Part shown: positions 36,285 through 44,105 of the stretch, one piece after another
Layout of the letters: each line of letters starts with the position of its first letter
Numbering within the stretch: the stretch's first letter is position 1
Origin: Clostridia bacterium
GTDB taxonomy: Bacteria > Bacillota > Clostridia > Oscillospirales > Acutalibacteraceae
Assembly: GCA_017517135.1 (NCBI GenBank)
Contig: JAFXAK010000003.1
Span: 1-64,000, forward strand
DNA length: 64,000 nucleotides
Direction of reading: 5' to 3'
Program-made: the position numbers and the translations under genes
The notes under the pieces: generated by a model
What the model was told of the DNA's origin: nothing
What the model saw: the letters and a program-made list of their open reading frames with translations, nothing else
Database searches by the model: none

Positions 36285-36363
36285 TTTTGTTGTTTTTCTG
36301 AGTTTTTGAGACATAATCAATAAAAAATAATATAAATTTTTGTTTTATTTAATATTTTTGTTC

Positions 36364-36423
36364 TTGAAATTTGCGAATAAGTATGTTAGTATAAAATAAA
36401 TTATAATGTTTGTTTATAACAAA
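36364..36423 (+). promoter_or_regulatory. Possible internal promoter region upstream of ftsZ
   Basis: The 171-bp AT-rich gap before ftsZ has TTGAAA (36364-36369), with TAGTAT (36387-36392) 17 bp on, and a further TATAAT (36402-36407). A dyad TTTGTT-TAT-AACAAA (36409-36423) lies between these and the GGAGG RBS. An ftsZ promoter is expected here, but the exact elements are uncertain. Confidence 0.4.
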
Positions 36424-36455
36424 GGTATAAATAAAAGTAATCGGAGGAAAATAAT

Positions 36456-37541
36456 ATGGGATTTGAAATGTCAAACGAGTACGATCTTGTAACTCAGATT
36501 AAGGTCGTAGGCGTTGGCGGCGGCGGCGGAAACGCAGTAAACCGCATGGTTGAATCAAATGTTCAGGGCGTTGAATTTATCGCAGTTAACACAGATAAGC
36601 AGGTTCTTATCAGCTCAAAGGCCACCAACAAAATACAGATCGGTGAAAAAGCAACAAACGGTCAGGGTGCAGGCTCAAAGCCCGAGATCGGTAAGAGAGC
36701 TGCAGAAGAAAGCATGGAGGTTCTCAACGAGGCTCTTGCCGGCACAGATATGGTTTTCATAACTGCAGGTATGGGCGGCGGAACAGGTACAGGTGCTGCT
36801 CCCGTTATCGCACAGCTTGCAAAGGATAAGGGTATACTCACGGTAGGTATCGTAACCAAGCCCTTTGATTTTGAAGGCCGTCGCCGTATGCAGCAGGCAG
36901 AGGCAGGCATTGCAGAGCTCGCTCAGCATGTTGACAGTCTTATTGTTATTCCCAACGAAAGACTCAAGCTTGTTTCCGAACAGAAAATAACCTTCCTCAA
37001 TGCATTCTCAATCGCAGACGATGTTCTTCGTCAGGGCGTAAAGAGCATTGCAGAGCTTATCAAGATTCCCGGCATCATTAACCTTGACTTTGCCGATGTA
37101 ACATCAGTTATGAAGGATGCAGGCCACGCTCATATGGGTGTCGGCAGAGCTAACGGTAAGGATAAGGCTGAAAATGCTGCTAATGCTGCAATCTCCAGTC
37201 CTCTTCTTGAAACAACCATTCAGGGGGCAAAGGGCGTTATTATTCTTATATCCGCTTCCAATGACATTACTCTTGATGAGGTTGATGTTGCTGCAACAAT
37301 CGTTAAGAATGCAGCAGATATTGATGCTAATATCATCTTCGGTGTTTCCACAGATGCGGCTCTTGATGATGAAATGATAGTAACTGTTATTGCAACAGGC
37401 TTCGGTACAGATTCAAATGCAGTTGTTAACAATACTGCTGAGAAAAAGCCCGCAGAGCCTGCAGCAGACACTTCATCTGACAAGGGCGTTGATGATGACA
37501 GCATTATTGACATCTTCAATATGTTCAAGAGCAACAACTGA
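36456..37541 (+). CDS. ftsZ: Cell division protein FtsZ
   Basis: The tubulin-like GTPase that forms the division ring. The 361-aa protein has the glycine-rich GVGGGGGNAVNRM (19-31) and the tubulin signature GGGTGTG (107-113), with the T7 loop NLDFADV. The C-terminal end is odd: after an Ala/Glu/Asp linker it reads DDDSIIDIFNMFKSNN. This lacks the usual IPxFLR-type conserved peptide that binds FtsA, SepF or ZipA. ftsA is also missing from the cluster. Confidence 0.96.
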   Translation: MGFEMSNEYDLVTQIKVVGVGGGGGNAVNRMVESNVQGVEFIAVNTDKQVLISSKATNKIQIGEKATNGQGAGSKPEIGKRAAEESMEVLNEALAGTDMVFITAGMGGGTGTGAAPVIAQLAKDKGILTVGIVTKPFDFEGRRRMQQAEAGIAELAQHVDSLIVIPNERLKLVSEQKITFLNAFSIADDVLRQGVKSIAELIKIPGIINLDFADVTSVMKDAGHAHMGVGRANGKDKAENAANAAISSPLLETTIQGAKGVIILISASNDITLDEVDVAATIVKNAADIDANIIFGVSTDAALDDEMIVTVIATGFGTDSNAVVNNTAEKKPAEPAADTSSDKGVDDDSIIDIFNMFKSNN

Positions 37542-37564
37542 TATCCCGGAAAGGGCGAAATGTA

Positions 37565-37798
37565 TTGACCTTTGAAAGGGTTTGTGCTGTTTTGGCAAGG
37601 CTTCTCGGATGTAATGAAGCACAGTTCAGTTATTCAACCGAGCTGGCTGATTTGAAGATTGACAGCTTTGAGGCTGTTGAATTGCTCTCTTCTCTTGAAG
37701 AGGAATTCGGTGTGAGGCTGAAAACAGCGTACATTAAAAAACTGAAAACTGTCGGTGATGTCGTGTGTCTTATTGACCGATTGAAGACTGACGGATAA
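37565..37798 (+). CDS. Acyl carrier protein
   Basis: A 77-aa acidic carrier protein. The 4'-phosphopantetheine attachment Ser is S34 in LKIDSFEAVEL (usual form DSL), with a typical four-helix pattern and VRLKTAYIKKLKTVGDVV around helix III. The TTG start at 37565 is supported by GGAAAGGG 9 bases upstream. It lies 23 bp after ftsZ, away from any fatty acid gene. It may therefore be a second ACP rather than the main AcpP; its partner enzyme is unknown. Confidence 0.88.
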   Translation: MTFERVCAVLARLLGCNEAQFSYSTELADLKIDSFEAVELLSSLEEEFGVRLKTAYIKKLKTVGDVVCLIDRLKTDG

Positions 37799-37809
37799 AT
37801 GTGAATACG

Positions 37810-37831
37810 GGGCGAAGCGGCTGTTTCGCCC
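37810..37831 (+). terminator. Weak hairpin before proS
   Basis: GGGCGAA (37810-37816) pairs with TTCGCCC (37825-37831), followed by TTTAGTCTTTC. It may end part of the ftsZ-ACP transcripts. No T-box features were seen. Confidence 0.4.
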
Positions 37832-37860
37832 TTTAGTCTTTCAATGAAAGGAAAATTGTT

Positions 37861-39300
37861 ATGGCTGATAACAAAAAAATGGTAGAAGCAATAACTTCAA
37901 TGGAAGAAGATTTTGCGAAATGGTATACCGATGTAGTAAAAAAAGCAGACCTTATTGACTATTCAAGCGTAAAGGGATGTATGATAATCCGTCCCTACGG
38001 TTATGCTATCTGGGAGCTTATTCAGCGTCAGATGGATGACCGCTTCAAGGCTTTAGGTCATGAAAATATATATATGCCTCTGTTTATTCCCGAAAGCCTT
38101 TTGCAGAAGGAAAAGGACCATGTTGAAGGCTTTGCTCCCGAGGTTGCATGGGTAACACACGGCGGCAGCGAGCCTCTTGCAGAAAGACTTTGTGTAAGAC
38201 CTACCTCCGAAACACTTTTCTGCGAGCATTATGCAAATATTGTTCAGTCCTACAGAGATTTGCCCAAGCTTTATAATCAGTGGTGCAATGCTGTAAGATG
38301 GGAAAAAACAACAAGACCTTTCCTTCGTTCAAGAGAATTTCTCTGGCAGGAGGGCCACACGGTTCATGCAACAGCCGAAGAAGCTATTGCCGAAACAGAA
38401 TGTATGCTCAATGTTTATGCGGATTTTTGCAAGGATGTTCTCAATATGCCTGTTGTCAAGGGCAGAAAAACCGAGAGTGACAAATTTGCAGGTGCCGAGG
38501 CTACATATGCAATAGAAGCACTTATGCACGACGGTAAGGCACTTCAGGCAGGCACATCTCACTATTTCGGTGACGGCTTTGCAAGAGCCTTCAATATGAC
38601 ATACACGGATAAGGAAAACAAGCTGCAGTATGTCCATCAGACATCATGGGGCACAACAACAAGACTTATCGGTGCGGTCATTATGTCACACGGCGATAAC
38701 AACGGTCTTGTTCTTCCGCCTAAAATTGCTCCCACACAGGTTGTTATTATTCCCATTGCTGCTCATAAGCCCGGTGTTATTGACAAGGCAGAGGAGCTTA
38801 CCCAGAGACTTTGCAAGTCCTTCAGAGTAAAGTGCGATAAGAGCGATAATTCAGCAGGCTGGAAGTTTGCAGAATACGAAATGAAGGGTGTTCCGCTTCG
38901 TCTTGAAATCGGCCCCAAGGATATTGAAAATAATCAGTGTGTGCTTGTCCGCCGTGATAACAGAGAGAAATACTTTGTATCTCTCGATAATCTCGAAAGC
39001 GAAATAGACAGACTTCTCAACGAGCTCGGTGAGGCTATCTACAATAAAGCACTCAAAAACATTGAAAATAAGACATATAAATGCACAACTATTGATGAAA
39101 TCAATGATGCACTTGCCAAGAACGGAGACGGCTTTGTTAAGGCTATGTGGTGCGGTGAAGAGGAATGTGAGGATAAGGTCAAGGAGCTTACAGGTGTCGG
39201 TTCCCGCTGCATTCCCTTTGAACAGGAAAATCTTTCCGATGTTTGCGTTTGCTGCGGCAAGAAGGCTCAGCATATGGTCGTATGGGGCAACGCATATTAA
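37861..39300 (+). CDS. proS: Prolyl-tRNA synthetase, archaeal/eukaryotic type
   Basis: A class II synthetase that charges tRNA-Pro. At 479 aa without an editing insertion it is the shorter archaeal/eukaryotic-like ProS. Motif 2 is in [18 protein letters not shown] and [11 protein letters not shown] is the ProS substrate site. A C-terminal zinc-binding domain has CGEEEC and [11 protein letters not shown] and ends in the characteristic Tyr. RBS AAAGGA. Confidence 0.95.
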   Translation: MADNKKMVEAITSMEEDFAKWYTDVVKKADLIDYSSVKGCMIIRPYGYAIWELIQRQMDDRFKALGHENIYMPLFIPESLLQKEKDHVEGFAPEVAWVTHGGSEPLAERLCVRPTSETLFCEHYANIVQSYRDLPKLYNQWCNAVRWEKTTRPFLRSREFLWQEGHTVHATAEEAIAETECMLNVYADFCKDVLNMPVVKGRKTESDKFAGAEATYAIEALMHDGKALQAGTSHYFGDGFARAFNMTYTDKENKLQYVHQTSWGTTTRLIGAVIMSHGDNNGLVLPPKIAPTQVVIIPIAAHKPGVIDKAEELTQRLCKSFRVKCDKSDNSAGWKFAEYEMKGVPLRLEIGPKDIENNQCVLVRRDNREKYFVSLDNLESEIDRLLNELGEAIYNKALKNIENKTYKCTTIDEINDALAKNGDGFVKAMWCGEEECEDKVKELTGVGSRCIPFEQENLSDVCVCCGKKAQHMVVWGNAY

Positions 39301-39321
39301 TATAAGTGTATAAGTAAAATG

Positions 39322-39365
39322 AAAAATGGCTACAGACTTCAAAGGTCTGCAGCCATTTTTTGATT
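39322..39365. terminator. Bidirectional terminator between proS and the 811-aa gene
   Basis: AAAAATGGCT (39322-39331) pairs with AGCCATTTTT (39351-39360), with CAGAC/GTCTG extending the stem, followed by T-rich sequence. It is placed between two convergent genes. Confidence 0.85.
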
Positions 39366-39376
39366 TTGTTGTTTGA

Positions 39377-41812
39377 TTATTCAAATGCTTCAAGCTTAAC
39401 CGCAACACGGAGAATTAAACGGGCATCGTCTGCTTTGATTTGTCCGTCCTTTGTGGCATCGGCGGCAAGGAACTCGGAGGAGCCTTCTTCAAAGGATTCA
39501 AGCTTTACTGCGGCTCTGAGTGCGAGTCTTGCATCCTGTGATTTTATCGCTCCGTCATTATCAACATCTCCGAGGTTATATTTGATTTCGGGAATATAAT
39601 GTCCGTTCTTCACACAGTAGTCAACATCGGTTTTCTGTTTGTCAACGGTAATGGTTGTTGTTGCAGTTTCATCACATGAGTGTTCAAAAAGCGATGTTAA
39701 AATGCGGTTTGCTGCAGAAATAACGGCGGGAATAAGTGCTTTTGAGAGAATGTTATCTTTATCGCTGTTTGTTGCAACAAGCTCTGTCACAGCCTGAACA
39801 TCAAGATTGAGCAGATTTTTAATGCATACATCAATCAAAGCCTTTTCTGTATCAAGCTTGAAGGTTTCGTTGCTCACACCGTTAAGGAAAGAGAAATCAA
39901 TAAACTCATTAGTGAGAACATTGAGCTTGTAGAAGGGACCGTAGCCGTCATAAACTCCTCTTTCGTGGGTAATTTCCGCGTTGTTTATAACAACAGGGAA
40001 GCCGTCAATGAAATCAATAGCCCAGTCAACTATTTCATCAAGGAATTCAATCCATCCCCAGCCTGCGTTTTTGTATTCTTTTACCTTTTCGGGAGAAAGA
40101 CTGAAGCCCGTAAAATCAGAAGCTTCATTGAGTGCGCAAACGGCGGCATCTGCACCGATTGTGAGAAGTATTTCGAGCCATTCGCTGTCGGTTTTGCTGA
40201 GCATTGCACCGTTCTTTGCAAAAATGCTTTTCTTGTAAACGGAAGCATCAACGCTGTCCCAATTATCCATAGCATAGTACGCGGCAAGCACACCGAGCTC
40301 TTCGAGTGTATCTGCACTGTTGAGAGCAGCTTTGCTTGATTGCTCAAACCAATCGGGGAAGAATACCTTGAGAACTGCCACAGCCATTTCCTCAAGCGAC
40401 ATATCTTTTACAGCCTGTGCTGTGAATGCGGAAAGGTCAAAGCCGAGATTTTCGCTGTTTTCGGCAAGAATGGGGAGAATGAATTTGCATACCTTTTCCA
40501 GGTTTTTGTTTATGTTTTTGTTTGAGCCTGTTTTAAGGTTAAGGGCTTTATAGGTTTCCTTTGTGAGTATAACCTTGAAGAGCTTGCAGACCATATTGTT
40601 GAACTGAGCAACTAAGTCTGTGTCTTTGCCTTCAAAGAATTCGCTGAAGGTATCCTGCTCGAAAACATAATTTACATTGATATAATCGGCAATTTCGGGA
40701 ACATCCTCAACAAGAGAGTTGAGAAGCTCTCTTACATCTGTATTGAGAGGCTCAACTAAAAGATTGGCATATATCATATCCCCGTATTCACCGAGAATTT
40801 CATAAACGGAAAGCTTTGTGAGTGCGGTAGCTTCTTCGGATGAAACAACCTCATCGGAAGCTGTAACAAGCTTTAAGAAAGCAACGGCAAGAAGCTGATC
40901 GGCAGTAAATGCGGCATAAGGGGAGTTCTTTCTTTCGGTGTCAAGACCTATAAGGTCATAAATCATATCAAGGAGAGCTTGTTTGCTGATAGTGTCTTTG
41001 ATTGATTTGTTAAGGTCTGCGGTACCTGCGATGTCATTAAGAATACCGAGGTCGAGCTGTCCTTTAAGTGCCTTGCCGATAATGGCGGTGTTGTCTGCAA
41101 GCAATTGGAAAAGAGAATAAACAAGCCTGAGATTGTCTTCATCTGTTCCTGTTCTTATTCCCTTGATTGCAGAGAAGTTGAAATCCTCAAGATCTCCGTA
41201 TGTATCAGCATCAATTCCGAGAACATTGCTGTGGACAAGGCTGTTGACGGTTTCGAGGGTTTTCATAATTCCGTCAACATCATCAATATCAATTGTAAGC
41301 CCCATTAATTTTGCCATGCTTGTAACGGTGCTCCACCAGTCCTGCTCGGTGAATTCTGTTACAAGATCGGGGAGAATTGCATTGAGCCAGTTTACAAGAA
41401 TTGTTGAGTTCTGTGCCGCGGTGTTATAAACAACCTTCTGCTTGCCTATGGTCTTCTGCAGCGCTCTTACAGCTTTTAAGGACATATCAACATCCTCTTC
41501 TATGTCGGAGGTGATGTTGTCGTCATTATCTTTTATGTCGTCAAATGCATCCTCTGCTTTGTCTGTAAGCTCGGAATTGCCGAGGGAGAGGAAGAGAAGC
41601 TTCAATAAGGTTCCTGTTGTGTTTTCTTTTTGTGCATTGAGATTTTTTATCAGGTATTCAACAAGAGCGATTATGTTATCTGTTTCGATAAAGGAATCGA
41701 TGCTTGTTATTTTTGTTTCATCAATGGCTGCTGCTGTTGTGTTGAACGGTATGATTGAAAATACCATTAAAACAGACAGAACAATACTGATGATTTTGGT
41801 GTACTTTTTCAT
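39377..41812 (-). CDS. Large secreted dockerin-containing protein, unknown function
   Basis: An 811-aa exported protein with a classical signal peptide (1-28, ending near FNTTAAA). Most of the length (about 30-740) is a predominantly helical region that I do not recognise and that shows no enzyme motif. A type I dockerin with two calcium-loop repeats (GDVDNDGAIKSQDARLALR and ATKDGQIKADDARLILR) ends it. The dockerin is close in sequence to that of the GH25 lysozyme at 146-2536, so both may dock on the same scaffold. It is a single-gene unit with its own promoter and a WalR-like box near the transcription start. Confidence 0.85.
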   Translation of the reverse strand: MKKYTKIISIVLSVLMVFSIIPFNTTAAAIDETKITSIDSFIETDNIIALVEYLIKNLNAQKENTTGTLLKLLFLSLGNSELTDKAEDAFDDIKDNDDNITSDIEEDVDMSLKAVRALQKTIGKQKVVYNTAAQNSTILVNWLNAILPDLVTEFTEQDWWSTVTSMAKLMGLTIDIDDVDGIMKTLETVNSLVHSNVLGIDADTYGDLEDFNFSAIKGIRTGTDEDNLRLVYSLFQLLADNTAIIGKALKGQLDLGILNDIAGTADLNKSIKDTISKQALLDMIYDLIGLDTERKNSPYAAFTADQLLAVAFLKLVTASDEVVSSEEATALTKLSVYEILGEYGDMIYANLLVEPLNTDVRELLNSLVEDVPEIADYINVNYVFEQDTFSEFFEGKDTDLVAQFNNMVCKLFKVILTKETYKALNLKTGSNKNINKNLEKVCKFILPILAENSENLGFDLSAFTAQAVKDMSLEEMAVAVLKVFFPDWFEQSSKAALNSADTLEELGVLAAYYAMDNWDSVDASVYKKSIFAKNGAMLSKTDSEWLEILLTIGADAAVCALNEASDFTGFSLSPEKVKEYKNAGWGWIEFLDEIVDWAIDFIDGFPVVINNAEITHERGVYDGYGPFYKLNVLTNEFIDFSFLNGVSNETFKLDTEKALIDVCIKNLLNLDVQAVTELVATNSDKDNILSKALIPAVISAANRILTSLFEHSCDETATTTITVDKQKTDVDYCVKNGHYIPEIKYNLGDVDNDGAIKSQDARLALRAAVKLESFEEGSSEFLAADATKDGQIKADDARLILRVAVKLEAFE

Positions 41813-41851
41813 TTTTCAGATATCCTTTCTTTATGTTGATTTTTTACAAAG

Positions 41852-41868
41852 GTTACAAAAATATTACA
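41852..41868 (-). promoter_or_regulatory. WalR (YycF)-like box upstream of the 811-aa gene
   Basis: On the minus strand TGTAAT (41868-41863), 5 bp, TGTAAC (41857-41852). This is an exact fit to the TGTWAH-N5-TGTWAH form bound by the cell-wall regulator WalR. Two more TGTAA units flank it. It lies close to the expected transcription start. A chance match is possible in AT-rich DNA. Confidence 0.35.
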
Positions 41869-41873
41869 ATTAC

Positions 41874-41902
41874 AGTTTAAATCATCGGACAGGGATTGTC
41901 AA
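41874..41902 (-). promoter_or_regulatory. Promoter of the 811-aa dockerin gene
   Basis: On the minus strand TTGACA (41897-41902), a 17-bp spacer and TAAACT (41874-41879), about 60 bp upstream of the start codon. Confidence 0.55.
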
Positions 41903-41963
41903 TAATCTAATATTTGGTTTTTTTGTATATGTGCGGTAAGTTTGTGATTTTTTTTTGAGTATA

Positions 41964-41981
41964 TTTGATAAACTTATCAAA
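41964..41981. promoter_or_regulatory. TTTGAT-N6-ATCAAA dyad in the xpt upstream region
   Basis: TTTGATAA (41964-41971) and TTATCAAA (41974-41981) are perfect complements. The arms and spacing equal those of the dyad over the pyk -10. The rest of the 300-bp gap is AT-rich and no purine riboswitch was found in it. Confidence 0.4.
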
Positions 41982-42059
41982 ACAAATAAATAAATCCTCC
42001 TTTTTGTTTGTAAAAAATGCAGAAACTTAAAATAAACTGTAAAAGTAATTAAAATTTTC

Positions 42060-42088
42060 TTGATTTTACCTTAATGTTAGTTTATACT
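42060..42088 (+). promoter_or_regulatory. Promoter of xpt
   Basis: TTGATT (42060-42065), 17 bp, TATACT (42083-42088), about 40 bp before the start codon. Confidence 0.65.
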
Positions 42089-42129
42089 GTATGTGTTGTT
42101 TGAAAATGACTGCGAAAGAGGTGTGCGGA

Positions 42130-42708
42130 ATGAAGCTTCTTGAAGAAAAAATTTTAACAGACGGAACCGTTCTTCCCGGTAATATTCTCAAGGTTGATAA
42201 TTTTCTTAATCACCAGATAGATGTAGCATTTCTCAATAAAATAGGTGAAGAATTCTATAATATTTTTTCATCTGAAAATATCACAAAAATCCTCACGGTA
42301 GAGGCATCAGGTATTGCTATTGCCTGTGCTGCCGCACAGCACTTCAATGTTCCCGTTGTATTTGCAAAAAAAGGTCAGCACAAGAACATAGGTACTGATT
42401 GCTTTACTGCAGAGGTTTTTTCTTTTACAAAAGGCACTTCATATGATGTAACTGTTTCAAAGAAATATCTTAATGAGAACGATACTGTTCTTATTCTTGA
42501 TGATTTTCTTGCAAACGGCCAGGCAGCTTTGGGGCTTATGAAAATAATTGAAGACGCAAAAGCAAAGGTTGCAGGCGTTGGAATTGTTATTGAAAAAGGC
42601 TTCCAGCAAGGCGGTGCTCTTATAAGAGAAAAGGGTGTCAGATTAGAGTCTTTGGCAATTGTTGATTCTATGACTGATGATTCCATCAGCTTCAGAAGCA
42701 ATGATTGA
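42130..42708 (+). CDS. xpt: Xanthine phosphoribosyltransferase
   Basis: Xpt converts xanthine and PRPP to XMP in purine salvage. From ATG 42130 (MKLLEEKIL) the protein is 192 aa, the family length. It matches the pattern DGTVLPGNILKVDNFLNHQID near the start and the PRPP loop VLILDDFLANGQA (about 125-137). The frame is open from 42091, but the RBS AAAGAGGTG fits 42130. It heads an apparent operon with a nucleoside-type ABC transporter. This agrees with a purine salvage role. Confidence 0.94.
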   Translation: MKLLEEKILTDGTVLPGNILKVDNFLNHQIDVAFLNKIGEEFYNIFSSENITKILTVEASGIAIACAAAQHFNVPVVFAKKGQHKNIGTDCFTAEVFSFTKGTSYDVTVSKKYLNENDTVLILDDFLANGQAALGLMKIIEDAKAKVAGVGIVIEKGFQQGGALIREKGVRLESLAIVDSMTDDSISFRSND

Positions 42709-42746
42709 TAAGGAATATAAAAACAAAAAATTTGGAGGAAACCACA

Positions 42747-43994
42747 ATGAAAAAAGTATTTAAAGTACTTGCTCTCGTTCTTGCTCTTTCAATGGTAGTA
42801 GCATTTGCTGCTTGCACAGGCAACACAACAAATGAAACAACCACAGCAGCAGATAACGAAGAGACCACAGCAGGTGAAGTAGTTGAAGTTAAGGTAGGCT
42901 TCATCTTCCTTCACGACGAACAGTCAACTTATGACAAGAACTTTATGGATGCAGCAAAGGCTGCATGCGAAACAATGGGCGTTGAATATGCTCAGAAGAC
43001 TCAGATCCCCGAATCAAATGCTTGCTACGATGCAGCAGTTGAGCTTATCGAGGTTGACGGCTGTAATGTAATCTTTGCAGACTCCTTCGGTCACGAAGCA
43101 TTCCTTATGCAGGCTGCTGAACAGTATCCTGATGTTGAATTCTGTCATGCAACAGGTACACAGGCTCACACATCTGAGCTCAAGAACTTCCACAACGCTT
43201 TCGCTTCCATCTATGAAGGCAGATATCTTGCAGGTGTTGCTGCAGGTATGAAGCTCAATGAAATGATTGAAGCAGGCTCAATTACAGCTGAAGAAGCTAA
43301 GATGGGTTATGTTGGTGCTTTCACATTTGCTGAAGTTATCTCCGGTTACACATCCTTCTATCTTGGCGCAAAGAGCGTATGCCCCACAGTTACAATGGAT
43401 GTTAAGTTCACCGGCTCATGGTATGACGAACAGCTTGAAAAGGAAGCTGCTCAGGCTCTTATCAACGGCGGTTGCGTACTTATCAGCCAGCACGCTGACT
43501 CAATGGGTGCTCCCACAGCTTGTGAAACAGCAGGTGTTCCCAATGTTTCCTACAACGGCTCAACAATTGCTGCTTGCCCCAACACATTCATCGTTTCCTC
43601 CAGAATCAACTGGGCTCCCTACTTTGAATATATGATTGAATGTGTACAGACAGGTAAGGCTATTGACACAGACTGGACAGGTACTATCGAAACAGGTTCA
43701 GTAGTTCTTACTGAGGTCAACGAAGCTGCTGCTGCAGAAGGCACAGCTGCTAAGATTGAAGAAGTTAAGGCTAAGCTTCTTGACGGTTCAATCAAGGTAT
43801 TTGACACAGCAACATTCACAAAGGGCGGCGAAACTCTCACTTCCTATCCGGCTGATGTTGACACAGACGATAAGTTTACACCCGATACAGAAGCTATTGC
43901 AGACGGTTACTTCCATGAATCAGAATACCGTTCAGCTCCCTACTTCGATATTCAGATCGACGGTATCACTCTTCTTGATACAAACTTCGGCTAA
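42747..43994 (+). CDS. BMP-family nucleoside-binding lipoprotein
   Basis: Substrate-binding protein of the basic membrane protein (PnrA/NupN) type, 415 aa. The lipoprotein signal ends with the modified Cys at 23 (AFAAC), followed by a Thr-rich linker. The ligand-binding part includes VGFIFLHDEQSTYDKNFMD and GRYLAGVAAG, a BMP hallmark. ATG 42747 is chosen because TTGGAGG precedes it; the frame opens at 42705. Codon use is strongly biased, as expected for an abundant protein. It probably binds purine nucleosides, given the neighbours. Confidence 0.9.
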   Translation: MKKVFKVLALVLALSMVVAFAACTGNTTNETTTAADNEETTAGEVVEVKVGFIFLHDEQSTYDKNFMDAAKAACETMGVEYAQKTQIPESNACYDAAVELIEVDGCNVIFADSFGHEAFLMQAAEQYPDVEFCHATGTQAHTSELKNFHNAFASIYEGRYLAGVAAGMKLNEMIEAGSITAEEAKMGYVGAFTFAEVISGYTSFYLGAKSVCPTVTMDVKFTGSWYDEQLEKEAAQALINGGCVLISQHADSMGAPTACETAGVPNVSYNGSTIAACPNTFIVSSRINWAPYFEYMIECVQTGKAIDTDWTGTIETGSVVLTEVNEAAAAEGTAAKIEEVKAKLLDGSIKVFDTATFTKGGETLTSYPADVDTDDKFTPDTEAIADGYFHESEYRSAPYFDIQIDGITLLDTNFG

Positions 43995-44005
43995 TATTTG
44001 ACTGC

Positions 44006-44036
44006 AGTCTAAGGCGGAGAATATCCGTCTTAGACT
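44006..44036 (+). other. Stable hairpin between the binding-protein and ATPase genes
   Basis: AGTCTAAGGCGGA (44006-44018) pairs with TCCGTCTTAGACT (44024-44036) with one G:T pair and a 5-nt loop. The T-tract is weak. It probably protects or partly terminates the abundant binding-protein mRNA and lowers expression of the transporter core. Confidence 0.65.
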
Positions 44037-44105
44037 GATTTTGAAGAAAACGCTGTATTTTTGTGCAGCTTTTTCTTGAGAATTTACAGAAACGGGGGTT
44101 CAACG

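Noticed and set aside
37799-37860. T-box leader upstream of proS
   Set aside because: The gap is only 62 bp and has one weak hairpin. It has no T-box sequence and is too short for a T-box.
38851-39408. 185-codon minus-strand frame
   Set aside because: Entirely antisense to the 3' end of proS and to its terminator.
41442-41939. 165-codon plus-strand frame
   Set aside because: Antisense to the signal peptide region of the 811-aa dockerin gene. Its hydrophobic look is a mirror of that gene.
41813-42129. Possible purine riboswitch upstream of xpt
   Set aside because: I looked for the conserved purine aptamer core and the paired loops and did not find them. The gap is AT-rich, with a promoter and a dyad only.
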